46,825 nucleotides of DNA from an uncultured Anaerolineae bacterium (GTDB lineage: Bacteria > Chloroflexota > Anaerolineae > J036 > Brachytrichaceae). Numbering within the stretch: position 1 is the stretch's first letter; every line of letters begins with the position of its first letter. Location of the stretch: contig CALGMA010000043.1 in NCBI GenBank assembly GCA_937959265.1, positions 1 through 46,825 on the forward strand. The letters run 5' to 3'. The notes beneath the pieces were generated by a model. It was not told where the DNA came from. It was given only the letters and a program-made list of their open reading frames with translations, and ran no database searches. Below are positions 33,380 through 42,727 of the stretch, piece by piece. The translations under genes were made by a program, and so were the position numbers.

Positions 33380-34192
33380 ATGCTTTCAGAAGAACAAATT
33401 CGGGAATTCCATCGCAACGGCTATGTGCGCGGTGGCCGCGTGCTCGGCGACGAACAAGTGGAGCTGCTCCGTTCGGAAATTCAGCGCGTCATCGAGCAGC
33501 ACGGTCAGCCCGGCGTCCCCCAGCCGGTGTCGCTACGCAACCTCAACGGGGATCGCTCCGATGCGCCGGTTTGGCAGATCGTCAACATCTGGGAGGCTAG
33601 CCGGCCTTTCCGCGATCTGGTGATCTTTAATCAGCAAATTGCCGAGGAGATGGCCCAGCTCACCGGTGCATCGCAGTTGCGCATTTGGCATGACCAGGTG
33701 CAATACAAGCCGCCGGCTTACGGTGGCACCACGATGTGGCACCAGGACGCGCCGCTGTGGCCGATCCTCGCGCCAATGACCGAAGTCACTGCCTGGGTAG
33801 CGCTCGACGATGTGGATGTGGACAATGGCTGCATGTGGATGGTGCCCGGCTCGCATTTGTGGGGCAACCATATGGATTTCATCCGCGAGCACGTGCGCGC
33901 CTTCGATGCGATGCCGGTCGAATTCCAGGGCCATCGCATCGAGGTTAGGCCCTGTCCGGTGGAGAAGGGCGAGGTGCATTACCACCATGCGTTGACCTGG
34001 CACGGCTCGCCTGACAACAAAAGCCCGCGCCCGCGTCGTGCCATCGCCATCCACTATATGACGGAGGAGACGCGCTATGTGGCCAGCGGCAACCACATCA
34101 TGAAACCCTTCGTCGAAGTGAAAGACGGCGAGGTGATGCGCGGCGAGCACTTCCCGCTCGTGTGGGAGGCGAGGTGCGAACTGAGCGTCTAG
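33380..34192 (+). CDS. Phytanoyl-CoA dioxygenase (PhyH)-family Fe(II)/2-oxoglutarate oxygenase
   Basis: A 270-residue protein with a double-stranded beta-helix fold. The metal triad is His121-x-Asp123 in MWHQDAPLW and His208 in ALTWHGSP; Arg220 in RPRRAIAIHY should bind 2-oxoglutarate. These residues are all present, so it is predicted active. PhyH enzymes hydroxylate many small molecules, and some cleave ethers, sulfates or phosphonates by oxidation. AGGTAGAG precedes ATG. It is the first gene of the rightward importer operon, so it probably acts on the imported compound or an aglycone/substituent; this is inference. The 158-bp gap to the binding-protein gene shows no convincing promoter. 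Confidence 0.85.
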   Translation: MLSEEQIREFHRNGYVRGGRVLGDEQVELLRSEIQRVIEQHGQPGVPQPVSLRNLNGDRSDAPVWQIVNIWEASRPFRDLVIFNQQIAEEMAQLTGASQLRIWHDQVQYKPPAYGGTTMWHQDAPLWPILAPMTEVTAWVALDDVDVDNGCMWMVPGSHLWGNHMDFIREHVRAFDAMPVEFQGHRIEVRPCPVEKGEVHYHHALTWHGSPDNKSPRPRRAIAIHYMTEETRYVASGNHIMKPFVEVKDGEVMRGEHFPLVWEARCELSV

Positions 34193-34350
34193 CGCCTTTC
34201 GAAGTCTTCATCCCCTTCAGGTGATGTATGGAGGAGGTGGTCTGCCTATCGAGGAGTGAGAACGTTCAGACAGCATGCGACAAGATAGTCCTTGGAGTCT
34301 GCTTCTTTAGGTTTTAAGCAAACACTATCACACTACCAGGAGAGTGAGTC

Positions 34351-36390
34351 ATGCACAAGCCAAGTCGCTTCGCTAAGGTAGTAGGGCTGTTCGCTGCAGC
34401 AGCGGTTATCGCGAGCTGTGCGCCTGCGGCCGGCCCTGTCGAACAGCCCCCTGCCCAAGCGCCGGCTGCGCCCGCTGCCGAAGCCACCGCTGCCCCGGCC
34501 GCGCCACCGGCAGAGGCCAAGCCTGCTGAAGGTCCTGCGCCGGCTGCGCCGACGACCTACAAACAGGCGCCAATGCTCGAGGAATTGGAGAAGGCCGGCA
34601 AGATCCCGCCGCTTGCCGAACGCCTGCCCAAGGTGCCCTTCGTGGTTGGTCCGGGTGTGCTCGTGGCCGAGAAAGATTTGCCCGACTGGCAACCCGGCAA
34701 GTATGGCGGCACCTTGCGCTCAGCCCATGCAGTGGCCAACTGGTCGCCTGACTTCTTCGTGATGGCTAACGAGCCGCTGTTAATTTCACCTGGCATCGGC
34801 ACCGACGCTATCCGCGGCAACGTGCTCGATAGCTTTACTGTCAGCGAGGACGGCAAGACCATCACCTTCAAGATGCGCGAAGGCCTGAAGTGGTCGGATG
34901 GTCAGCCGGTGACGACCGAAGACGTTCGCTTCACCTATGAGGATATCCTGAAGAACCCCAAGCTGACCCCAACCTTCCCGGCGCGCTGGAAGGTGGGTGC
35001 CAGCCCGAACGGTGCCGAGCCGTCGTTGAAAGTCATTGACGACTACACCTTTGAAATCTCGTATCCTGAGCCGTATGGTGGCTTGCTGCGCCAGTTCACG
35101 ATTGAAAGCTGGGTAGGCTACACGGAGTGGCTGAATCCTTCGCACTACCTGAAGCAGTTCCACGAGAAGTATGCGGGTGAAGCAGCGATTGCCAAGATGC
35201 TCGAAGAAGCCAAGATGGGCGCTGACGAATGGCCAGGCTTCTTTGCGAACAAGCGCTGCTTGAACTGGCACGTAAACCAACCGCGCTGCATTGGCTATCC
35301 CGGCCTGTATCCGTGGGTGCTGAAGAGCGCCGACAACAACCGCCTGGAGTTCGAGCGCAACCCATACTACTTCAAGGTGGACACGTTGGGTCAGCAGTTG
35401 CCCTACATTGATCGCCTGGTCTCCACACAGGTCGAAGACGTTGAGGCCGTCAACTTGAAGGTGCTGGCCGGCGAGGTGGACTTCCTGCGCGAGAGCACGG
35501 CGCTGGTGAAGGTGCCGCTCTACAAGGAGAACGAGGACAAAGCCGGCTTCAACGTCGTCCTGCTCGATATGCACGTGGACTCGAGCGCGTTGTTCCTCAA
35601 CCAGACCTTCACCAATACCGAACAGGCAGAAGACTGGCTCAAGTATTCGCGCGATCCGCGCTTCCGCAAAGCGCTCAGCCTGGCAATCAACCGGCCGGAG
35701 ATCATCGAGACGATCTACTACGGCTATGCGTCATTGCCGCTGCGCGACGTGGGCGACGAAGCCAGCAAGTACGACCCCGACGCGGCCAACGCCCTGCTCG
35801 ACGAGGTCGGCCTTACGAACAAAGATGCCAGTGGCATGCGCCTGGCGTCCAACGGCAAGCCGTTGACGTTGTTACTTGAGCATGGCGCGCATGCTCCAGA
35901 CCTGGCGCCGATCGCCGAGATCGTAGCCGAGGATCTGAAGAAGGTTGGCATCAACGTGCTGGTCAAGAAAATTGACTCGCAGTTGTGGGGCCAGCGGCGA
36001 TCCGGAAACGACCTGATGGCGACGGTATTCTGGACGCACGACGTGGGCTGGGGCGGCGGCACCGGCCTGAACGAGACGTTGAACCACGCTGGCCGTGCCT
36101 GGTGGAACTTCTACAGCTCTCAGGGCCAACGCGGTGAAGAACCGCCGGACTGGATGAAGCAGGGCTTCAAACTGCAGGAATCCTGGTGGTCGTCCGTACC
36201 CGGCTCGGAGCAGTGGAGGCAGATCAGCGAGGAGGCGCACGCCTGGCAGCGCGCCAACCTGCCCATCATCAAGATCGTCGAGAACGTGAAGTACCCGATG
36301 ATCGCCAGCAAGCGGCTGGGCAACGTGGCGCAGGGCGGCTATGCCATCGCGCTGAACTTCGCTGGTGAGCAGTTGTTCTTCAAGGAATAA
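34351..36390 (+). CDS. ABC transporter substrate-binding lipoprotein, peptide/oligosaccharide type (SBP_bac_5)
   Basis: A 679-residue extracytoplasmic binding protein. The signal peptide ends in VIASC with Cys23 as lipidation site, followed by an Ala/Pro/Glu-rich linker to about residue 70. The body has the family-5 pattern: YGGTLRSA, FTVSEDGKTITFKMREGLKWSDGQPVT (residues ~160-190), FRKALSLAINRPEII and a C-terminal lobe. These proteins are called peptide or nickel binding, but many relatives encoded beside glycosidases bind oligosaccharides. Here the setting with rhamnosidases favours a glycan fragment. AGGAGAG lies seven bases before ATG. A strong hairpin follows the stop. Confidence 0.87.
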   Translation: MHKPSRFAKVVGLFAAAAVIASCAPAAGPVEQPPAQAPAAPAAEATAAPAAPPAEAKPAEGPAPAAPTTYKQAPMLEELEKAGKIPPLAERLPKVPFVVGPGVLVAEKDLPDWQPGKYGGTLRSAHAVANWSPDFFVMANEPLLISPGIGTDAIRGNVLDSFTVSEDGKTITFKMREGLKWSDGQPVTTEDVRFTYEDILKNPKLTPTFPARWKVGASPNGAEPSLKVIDDYTFEISYPEPYGGLLRQFTIESWVGYTEWLNPSHYLKQFHEKYAGEAAIAKMLEEAKMGADEWPGFFANKRCLNWHVNQPRCIGYPGLYPWVLKSADNNRLEFERNPYYFKVDTLGQQLPYIDRLVSTQVEDVEAVNLKVLAGEVDFLRESTALVKVPLYKENEDKAGFNVVLLDMHVDSSALFLNQTFTNTEQAEDWLKYSRDPRFRKALSLAINRPEIIETIYYGYASLPLRDVGDEASKYDPDAANALLDEVGLTNKDASGMRLASNGKPLTLLLEHGAHAPDLAPIAEIVAEDLKKVGINVLVKKIDSQLWGQRRSGNDLMATVFWTHDVGWGGGTGLNETLNHAGRAWWNFYSSQGQRGEEPPDWMKQGFKLQESWWSSVPGSEQWRQISEEAHAWQRANLPIIKIVENVKYPMIASKRLGNVAQGGYAIALNFAGEQLFFKE

Positions 36391-36418
36391 GTGCAGCCTG
36401 CTGCGCTGCTTATCGCTC

Positions 36419-36460
36419 GTAGAGGGTAAGGCGCTTGCGCGTCAAGCGCTTTACCCCTAC
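36419..36460 (+). promoter_or_regulatory. Strong hairpin between binding-protein and permease genes
   Basis: GGGTAAGGCGCTT (36424-36436) pairs with AAGCGCTTTACCC (36444-36456) over 13 bp with one G-U, loop GCGCGTC. GTAG/CTAC (36419-36422 and 36457-36460) extends it to 17 bp across one bulged A. It lies 28 bp after the binding-protein stop with no T-tract. This fits differential expression, with a high level of binding protein and a lower level of permeases. Confidence 0.75.
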
Positions 36461-36486
36461 ACTGCCGTACTCAGGAGGGAGTGCCG

Positions 36487-37485
36487 GTGATTGCGTTCAT
36501 CGTACGTCGCATCATCACGCTGATCCCGATCCTCTTTCTGATCTCCTTCGTGTCGTTCGTCGTGATCGAGCTGCCGCCTGGGGATTGGGTAAGCTTTCGC
36601 ATCGAGAGCCTGCGCCAGTCAGGCATTGAAGTGGACGAAGGCGAGATCGCCCGTCTGACCATGCAATATGGCCTCGACAAGCCGTTCTTGGTGCGCTACT
36701 TTCGCTGGATGGAGAATATCCTCGTGCACGGCGACTTTGGCTATTCCTTTCAGTGGAACGAGCCGGTGATCAAGATCGTGGGCGAGCGCGTGCCGATCAC
36801 CATGTTCATCGCTGTGCTGTCGTTGTTCGTGTCGTGGGCGATTTCGGTGCCCATCGGCATCATCTCGGCCGTCAAGCAGTATTCCGCCGTTGACTACATC
36901 GGCACATTCGTCAGTTTCGTCGGCTTGGCAACCCCGGGATTTCTCGTGGCGTTGATCGGCGCCTACTTCATCCTCAATAATTTGAATTTCTCGCCGCTGG
37001 GACTGTTCTCTCAGGAATACGCTGATGCGCCGTGGAGCCTGGCCAAGTTCCTCGACCTGTTGAAGCATTTAATATTGCCGTTGTTTGTGGTTGGCCTCAC
37101 CAGCACCGGTGTCACCATTCGCGTCATCCGTGCCAACCTGCTCGATGAGTTAAAGAAGCAATACGTCATCACGGCGCGCGCGAAGGGGTTGAAGGAACGC
37201 CAACTGTTGATGAAATATCCCGTGCGCATGGCGATCAACCCGCTCATCAGCACGGTGGGTTTCGTGCTGCCGGCGCTCGTTGGTGGCGAGGTGCTGATCT
37301 CGATCGTGCTGAGCTTGCCGACTACCGGGCCGGTGTTGTTGCGCGCGGTGCAGGCGCAGGACATGTACCTGGCTGGCGGCATCGTGCTCATCCTCAGCAC
37401 CCTCACCGTCATCGGCACGCTGCTCTCTGACATCGCCCTGGCCGCGCTCGACCCCCGCATTCGTTTCGGAGGCTTGAAGAAGTGA
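36487..37485 (+). CDS. ABC transporter permease, DppB/OppB type
   Basis: First membrane subunit of the importer, about 332 residues. Six helices: an N-terminal IVRRIITLIPILFLISFVSF segment, then a periplasmic region with GDWV, and the permease core. The coupling loop is YVITARAKGLKERQLLMKYPVRMA. GTG 36487 is preferred over GTG 36481 because AGGAGG (36473-36478) ends eight bases before it. Its TGA overlaps the next permease start (GTGA, 37482-37485), so the two are translated in tandem. Confidence 0.9.
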   Translation: MIAFIVRRIITLIPILFLISFVSFVVIELPPGDWVSFRIESLRQSGIEVDEGEIARLTMQYGLDKPFLVRYFRWMENILVHGDFGYSFQWNEPVIKIVGERVPITMFIAVLSLFVSWAISVPIGIISAVKQYSAVDYIGTFVSFVGLATPGFLVALIGAYFILNNLNFSPLGLFSQEYADAPWSLAKFLDLLKHLILPLFVVGLTSTGVTIRVIRANLLDELKKQYVITARAKGLKERQLLMKYPVRMAINPLISTVGFVLPALVGGEVLISIVLSLPTTGPVLLRAVQAQDMYLAGGIVLILSTLTVIGTLLSDIALAALDPRIRFGGLKK

Positions 37486-38702
37486 GCGCTCAAGATCGCC
37501 AGCCGACCCTCCCTGATCCCTCTCGTCTGGGCGCGCTCGGTGTTGCCTCGCCCAGCCAGGCTGTGCCGCCGCTGGCTGAGCCGGCGCCGGTCGAACCGCC
37601 GACAGAAGTCGAAGCCGACGAAAAGTTTTACTATGCCACGCAGTGGGATTTGATCTGGTGGCGCTTCAAGAAGCATAAACTGGCCGTAATCGCGACGTTC
37701 GGCTTGCTGGCGCTGTATTTCATTGCCCTGTTCGCCGATTTCTTCGCGCCTTATTCGGCACAAACGCGCTTCCAGGGCCAGCAACAGCAGCCGCCAACGC
37801 CCATCCAATTCATGCGGGACGGCCAGCTTTCGCGTCCGTTCATCTATCCGATGACGCGCAAAGCCGACCCCAAGACCTTCAAGTTCATCTTCGTCCCTGA
37901 CACGAGCAACCCGGTCTATATTCGGCTCTTCGTCCGTGGCGAACCATACAAGCTGTGGGGGCTGATCGAGTCCGACATTCACCTGTTCGGCACCGGGATG
38001 GACAATACGCCGATCTTCCTTTTCGGCACCGACCGTCTGGGGCGCGATTTGTTCTCGCGCACGATCTATGGGTCGCGCGTGTCGTTGTCCATCGGTCTAG
38101 TCGGTGTCTTCCTCACCTTCATCATCGGTGTCACGCTCGGCGGCGTCTCCGGCTTTTTTGGCGGCGTGGTAGACGAGATCGTGCAGCGCCTGATTGACTT
38201 CTTGCAATCCATCCCTACGCTGCCGCTGTGGATCGCGCTGGCTGCTGCTCTGCCGCGCGACTGGCCGACTGAAAAGACCTTCTTCGCCATCACGGTGCTG
38301 CTGTCGGTCGTCGGCTGGACCGGCCTGGCACGTGTGGTACGCGGCAAGCTGTTGCAGTTGCGCGAGGAAGACTACACCCTGGCCGCCCAGGCTGCCGGCG
38401 CCAGCCAGTCGCGCATCATCTTCAAACACCTGCTGCCTGGCTTCACCAGCCACTTGATCGTCTCGATCACCGCTTCCATTCCGCTGGCGATTTTGGGTGA
38501 GACGGCGCTGAGCTTCATCGGCCTCGGCATGCAACCGCCGGCCGTGAGTTGGGGCGTGCTGTTGCAGGATGCGCAGAACCTGGTAGCGGTCGCCCAGCAG
38601 CAGTGGCTACTCATCCCGGCGATCTTCGTGATTGCAACGGGCTTGTTGTTCAACTTTGTCGGCGATGGCTTGCGCGACGCAGCCGATCCCTATACACGAT
38701 GA
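37482..38702 (+). CDS. ABC transporter permease, DppC/OppC type
   Basis: Second membrane subunit, 406 residues, longer than usual (~300). A Pro-rich cytoplasmic N-terminus (about 1-50) and a ~120-residue periplasmic loop between helix 1 and the core (about 90-170, with FGTDRLGRDLFSR at its end) account for the extra length. The core has coupling loop EDYTLAAQAAGASQSRIIFKH (split here as EDYTLAAQAAG and SRIIFKH) and C-terminal FVGDGLRDAADP. GGAGG about ten bases upstream supports GTG 37482. It overlaps the upstream gene by four bases. Confidence 0.9.
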   Translation: MSAQDRQPTLPDPSRLGALGVASPSQAVPPLAEPAPVEPPTEVEADEKFYYATQWDLIWWRFKKHKLAVIATFGLLALYFIALFADFFAPYSAQTRFQGQQQQPPTPIQFMRDGQLSRPFIYPMTRKADPKTFKFIFVPDTSNPVYIRLFVRGEPYKLWGLIESDIHLFGTGMDNTPIFLFGTDRLGRDLFSRTIYGSRVSLSIGLVGVFLTFIIGVTLGGVSGFFGGVVDEIVQRLIDFLQSIPTLPLWIALAAALPRDWPTEKTFFAITVLLSVVGWTGLARVVRGKLLQLREEDYTLAAQAAGASQSRIIFKHLLPGFTSHLIVSITASIPLAILGETALSFIGLGMQPPAVSWGVLLQDAQNLVAVAQQQWLLIPAIFVIATGLLFNFVGDGLRDAADPYTR

Positions 38703-38711
38703 GAGGTGCGC

Positions 38712-39779
38712 ATGACGACGATTGACGCGATGTCGCCCCCCCAACCTTCGAGCACATCCGACGCTGGCAGCGACTTGTTGATCGAGGTGCGCGACCTGCG
38801 CGTGCATTTTCACTTGTACGAAGGCGTGGCGCGCGCGCTGAACGGCGTGGACTTCGAAATCCGGCAAGGCCGATCGCTGGGCGTGATCGGCGAGAGCGGC
38901 TGCGGGAAGTCGGTCACGGCGCAGACGATCATGCGCATCGTGCCTGTGCCACCCGCCAAGATCGTTGGCGGCGAGATCCTGCTGCACTTATCCGGAGAAA
39001 ATGGCCGTGCACCCGAGGCCATCCACATCCTCGACTTGGACGCCAGCGGCGAGAAGATGCGCAGCATCCGCTGGAAGGAGATCGCCATGGTCTTTCAGGA
39101 GCCGATGACCTCGTTCAGCCCGCTTTTTACCATCGGCAACCAGATCATCGAGGCGATCTTGTTGCACATGCCACACTTGTCGCAGCGCGAGGCGCGCGAG
39201 CGGACGATCGAGATGCTGAACCGGGTCGGCATTCCCCAGCCGCGCCGGTTGGTGGACGCCTATCCGCACCAGCTCAGCGGTGGCATGCGCCAGCGCGCCA
39301 TGATCGCAATGGCCCTGTCATGCAACCCCAAGCTGCTGATCGCCGACGAGCCGACGACCGCATTGGACGTGACCATCGAGGCGCAGATCCTGGAGCTGCT
39401 CAAATCGCTTCAGGAGGAATTCGGCATGGCGCTGATGTACATCAGCCACGACCTGGCCGTGGTCGGCGAAATGTCTGACGAGATCATGGTGATGTATCTG
39501 GGGATGGTGATGGAGCGCGCGACGACCGAGGAACTCTTCGCGCAGCCCCTGCATCCCTACACTCAAGCGCTATGGCGATCCATTCCGCGCATCGAGGGTG
39601 ACCTGGAGCGGCTGTTGCCGATCGCCGGCACGTTGCCCAGCCCCTACGCAGAGCAAAGAGGCTGTCCGTTCTTCTCGCGATGCGAGCATCGCATCCGCGG
39701 CCTGTGCGACACTCAGCGACCGCCGATGTTCCGTGTCTCGCCCACCCATCAGGTGAGCTGCTTCTTGTATCAAACCTGA
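38712..39779 (+). CDS. ABC transporter ATP-binding protein, DppD/OppD type
   Basis: First of two ATPases of the importer, 355 residues. Walker A is GESGCGKS (60-67), the signature is LSGGMRQR, Walker B is [14 protein letters not shown] and the switch His lies in [10 protein letters not shown]. The C-terminal oligopeptide extension has the Cys-rich iron-sulfur-type motif [20 protein letters not shown] 38712 is preferred over GTG 38706 since GAGAGG ends five bases before it. The gene starts nine bases after the permease stop. Confidence 0.92.
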   Translation: MTTIDAMSPPQPSSTSDAGSDLLIEVRDLRVHFHLYEGVARALNGVDFEIRQGRSLGVIGESGCGKSVTAQTIMRIVPVPPAKIVGGEILLHLSGENGRAPEAIHILDLDASGEKMRSIRWKEIAMVFQEPMTSFSPLFTIGNQIIEAILLHMPHLSQREARERTIEMLNRVGIPQPRRLVDAYPHQLSGGMRQRAMIAMALSCNPKLLIADEPTTALDVTIEAQILELLKSLQEEFGMALMYISHDLAVVGEMSDEIMVMYLGMVMERATTEELFAQPLHPYTQALWRSIPRIEGDLERLLPIAGTLPSPYAEQRGCPFFSRCEHRIRGLCDTQRPPMFRVSPTHQVSCFLYQT

Positions 39780-39822
39780 CCGACCTGATAGACCTGACTT
39801 GACCCGAGATGGAGAAAGCAAA

Positions 39823-40833
39823 GTGAGCGCACACCCGGCGCAAGCCCTACTCGAAATCAAAGATTTGAGGAAATACTTTCCGGTGCAAAAGGGCTTCCTC
39901 AAACGCACGGTCGGCTATGTGAAGGCTGTGGATGGCGTCAGCCTATCCGTGTCACCTGGCGAAACCCTGGGCATCGTGGGCGAAAGCGGCAGTGGCAAGA
40001 CCACGCTGGGTCGGACGCTGCTGCGGCTATATGAGCCGACCAGCGGCGACGTGATGCTGCACGTGGATGGCCAGGACGTACCGGTCATGGACCTCAGCGG
40101 CAGTGCATTGCGCACGCTGCGACGCAACGCACAGATGATCTTTCAAGACCCCTATGCTTCGCTTAATCCGCGTATGACGGTGTTGGAGACGGTAGGTGAG
40201 CCGCTGTTCGTGAACGGCATCGCCTCGGGCCGGGAGATGGAAGAGCGCGTGCGGGAGGTCATTTTGCAAGTCGGCTTACGAGTCGAGCACCTGCGGCGCT
40301 ATCCGCACAGCTTCAGTGGTGGCCAGCGACAGCGCATCGGCATCGCCCGCGCGCTGGTGGTCAAGCCCAAGCTCGTCGTGGCTGACGAACCGGTATCTGC
40401 GCTCGACGTTTCGATTCAGGCGCAGATCCTCAACCTGCTGAAGGATCTGCAGGCGCAGTATCAGTTGACCTACCTGTTCATCTCACATGCGATGAACGTG
40501 GTGCGCTATATGTGTGACCGCATCGCTGTGATGTATGCCGGCAAGCTGGTCGAGGTCGGTGCCAAGCACGATATCCTCAAATCGCCGAAGCACCCCTACA
40601 CCGAAGCATTGCTCGCGTCGGTGCCGCGCACGACCAGCCGCGTGCGTAAGCGCGTTGTCTCCGCCGGCGAAGTGCCCGACCTTGCCAATCTGCCCTCGGG
40701 GTGTGTTTTCCACCCGCGTTGCAAATACGCCGTCGAGCGGTGCAAGGTGGAGGTGCCGCAGCTCAGGTCGTTGGATGGCACGCGCCTGGTCAGTTGCCAT
40801 CGCGCCGAGGAACTGGAGTTGCAAGGCATCTGA
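39823..40833 (+). CDS. ABC transporter ATP-binding protein, DppF/OppF type
   Basis: Second ATPase, 336 residues. Walker A is GESGSGKT (53-60), Q-loop MIFQDPYASLNPRMTV, signature FSGGQRQR, Walker B LVVADEPVSALDVS, H-loop FISHAMNVV, and a C-terminal extension with GCVFHPRCKYAVERC. GTG 39823 is chosen because GGAGAAA ends five bases upstream; an in-frame TTG at 39799 lacks a ribosome-binding site. A short repetitive spacer of GACCTGA-like units (39774-39805) separates it from the DppD-type gene. Confidence 0.92.
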   Translation: MSAHPAQALLEIKDLRKYFPVQKGFLKRTVGYVKAVDGVSLSVSPGETLGIVGESGSGKTTLGRTLLRLYEPTSGDVMLHVDGQDVPVMDLSGSALRTLRRNAQMIFQDPYASLNPRMTVLETVGEPLFVNGIASGREMEERVREVILQVGLRVEHLRRYPHSFSGGQRQRIGIARALVVKPKLVVADEPVSALDVSIQAQILNLLKDLQAQYQLTYLFISHAMNVVRYMCDRIAVMYAGKLVEVGAKHDILKSPKHPYTEALLASVPRTTSRVRKRVVSAGEVPDLANLPSGCVFHPRCKYAVERCKVEVPQLRSLDGTRLVSCHRAEELELQGI

Positions 40834-40887
40834 ACAGGGCCGAGAGGGCTTGCCGGCCGAAGCGCCGCACCGATACTGATATCTGTC

Positions 40888-42552
40888 ATGCGCTCGAATG
40901 CACCTTCAATGGGTGAGCCGTTGTGTGCGCCACGCGTTGGCTCAGGCGCATCAGTTGCGCTGTTGGCGCGTGTCGCTTTGTGCGCCGTCATGGTTGCTGC
41001 GGCCATCGTGCACCTATACCCGACGATGATCGCGCCGCTCAATATCTACGACGAAGGCATCATCGTCTATGGCGCGACCCGCGTGATGCACGGCGAGATT
41101 CCCTATCGCGACTTTTGGACGCAGTACAGTCCCGGCCAATTCTACGCCCTTGCCGGACTGTTCCGTGTCTTCGGTGTGCAGATCGCCGTTGAGCGATGGT
41201 GGGATGTCTGCGTGCGCGCCTTGCTGGCCTTCGTAATGTTCTTGCTGGCCGAGCGGTTGACCTCGCGTGGTGCAGCGTTCGTGACGTGGCTGATCGCTGC
41301 GCTGTGGGTGACTTACTATGGGTTCTTCGGTTACCCGATCTTTGCCGGCCTGCTCTTCAGCCTGTTCAGCATCTATGCCCTGCTGTGCGCAATGGCGCCG
41401 AACGCGGCGGGTTCGCCCGCCGGATTGAATCGCCAATGGCTGATCGCCGGCGGCCTGGCGTTGGGCATCGCCGCCCTCTTCCGCCACGACATGGCAATCT
41501 ACTGCGCTGCGGCGCAGATGGCGGTCGGTCTGCCGTTCGCGCTCATACATTGCGCGTCGGAGGGCCAGCCCATCTTCGGGCGAGTCATCGCTGCGCTGCG
41601 CGCGATGCTGCCTTTCGTGGTCGGCGTGCTAGTGCCGGTCGTGCCCGCGCTCGTTTTCTTCACAGCAAGCGCATCGCCAGCCGAGCTGATCCAACAATTG
41701 TTCATCTTCCCGCTCACCGAATTCCCCAAGGTGCGCGACCTGCCGTATCCGAAGCTGAACTGGTCGGTAGATAATTTGCCGTTCTATGCGCCGTTCCTGA
41801 TCTATCCACTTGCGGTCGTTTCGGCTGTCTTGCGTGCGCGCAACGAGGCAGACGCTCGCCCCCAGGCCTGGGGCGTGGTCATGGTCGCCCTGTTTGGCGC
41901 CTTTGGTTTCAACCAGGCGCGCGTGCGGTCGGATACGATTCACACCGTGCATTTCTTTCTGTGCGTGGTCGTCTTGCTGCCGGTTTTGCTGCGCGGCTTC
42001 CCGTTGACTGCGCGGACGCCGTCGGTCGTCGTCGCATCGGTCGGCGCAGCGCTCTCGGTTGCGGCAATCGTGAATCCTGTTGCCGCCTACATCGGCGTGA
42101 TCGAGTCGCGGCCAGCTGCCGAACGCGACCAGCGTATGACGCTGCCCATCGGGTTGCCCGGCCGATCCCTTCCGCAGCAGACGATGGCTGTGGCGACGCT
42201 GCAGAGCTTGACCGCTCTGGATGAGCGGATCTATGTCGGCCTGTCGCGACACGACCGGGTGTTCGCCAATGACGCCATGTTCTACTTCCTCGCGCAACGG
42301 CCCAGCGCCACGCGCTATCACGAATTGCATCCCAGCCTGACCAACACGTTGCCGGTGCAGCAGGAGATGGTGGCTGATTTGGAACGCCACCGGGTGCGCT
42401 ACTTAGTGCTGACGAATATGTTCGAAGGCGCCAATGAACCGAACGATAGCGCGCGAAGCACCGGTGTGACATTGCTGGACGAGTACATCGCTCAGCACTA
42501 CCGCACGGCGAACGTGATCGGCCCGTACCGTATTCTCGTTCGTCGCCCTTGA
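40888..42552 (+). CDS. GT-C superfamily membrane glycosyltransferase-like protein
   Basis: A 554-residue integral membrane protein with about ten hydrophobic helices. The first extracytoplasmic loop has NIYDEG with Asp55-Glu56, the acidic site typical of ArnT/PMT-type transferases that use polyprenyl-linked sugars, followed by GEIPYRDFW and YSPGQFY. The C-terminal ~130 residues form a soluble extracytoplasmic domain (LHPSLTNTLPVQQEMVADLERHR region). It would transfer a sugar to a lipid or glycan outside the membrane. It is encoded 54 bp after the importer ATPase and three bases before a small membrane-protein gene. No clear ribosome-binding site precedes ATG 40888. Confidence 0.75.
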   Translation: MRSNAPSMGEPLCAPRVGSGASVALLARVALCAVMVAAAIVHLYPTMIAPLNIYDEGIIVYGATRVMHGEIPYRDFWTQYSPGQFYALAGLFRVFGVQIAVERWWDVCVRALLAFVMFLLAERLTSRGAAFVTWLIAALWVTYYGFFGYPIFAGLLFSLFSIYALLCAMAPNAAGSPAGLNRQWLIAGGLALGIAALFRHDMAIYCAAAQMAVGLPFALIHCASEGQPIFGRVIAALRAMLPFVVGVLVPVVPALVFFTASASPAELIQQLFIFPLTEFPKVRDLPYPKLNWSVDNLPFYAPFLIYPLAVVSAVLRARNEADARPQAWGVVMVALFGAFGFNQARVRSDTIHTVHFFLCVVVLLPVLLRGFPLTARTPSVVVASVGAALSVAAIVNPVAAYIGVIESRPAAERDQRMTLPIGLPGRSLPQQTMAVATLQSLTALDERIYVGLSRHDRVFANDAMFYFLAQRPSATRYHELHPSLTNTLPVQQEMVADLERHRVRYLVLTNMFEGANEPNDSARSTGVTLLDEYIAQHYRTANVIGPYRILVRRP

Positions 42553-42555
42553 TCC

Positions 42556-42705
42556 ATGGAAATTGCTGTTCCAACGCACGTCGTCGTGTACGCTCTGGGC
42601 TGCCTTGCCGTGATCATCGTGATCGGCGCGATCGCCGGGGTGTATACGTTCATCGAAGACCGCATCGCCCGCAAACGCGAGCAGGATGCTGCCGGACGCA
42701 AGTGA
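42556..42705 (+). CDS. Small single-pass membrane protein (49 residues)
   Basis: A short frame three bases after the glycosyltransferase stop. It has one hydrophobic helix (about residues 9-31, with VVVYALGCLAVIIVIGAIAG) followed by a positively charged cytoplasmic tail (EDRIARKREQ). The inside-positive pattern, codon usage like its neighbours and tight spacing support it as real. Candidate roles are a partner or stabiliser of the GT-C protein; this is inference. No family is recognised. It ends 22 bp before the rhamnosidase start. Confidence 0.6.
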   Translation: MEIAVPTHVVVYALGCLAVIIVIGAIAGVYTFIEDRIARKREQDAAGRK

Positions 42706-42727
42706 CGCTACGGCGATATGCAGTACG

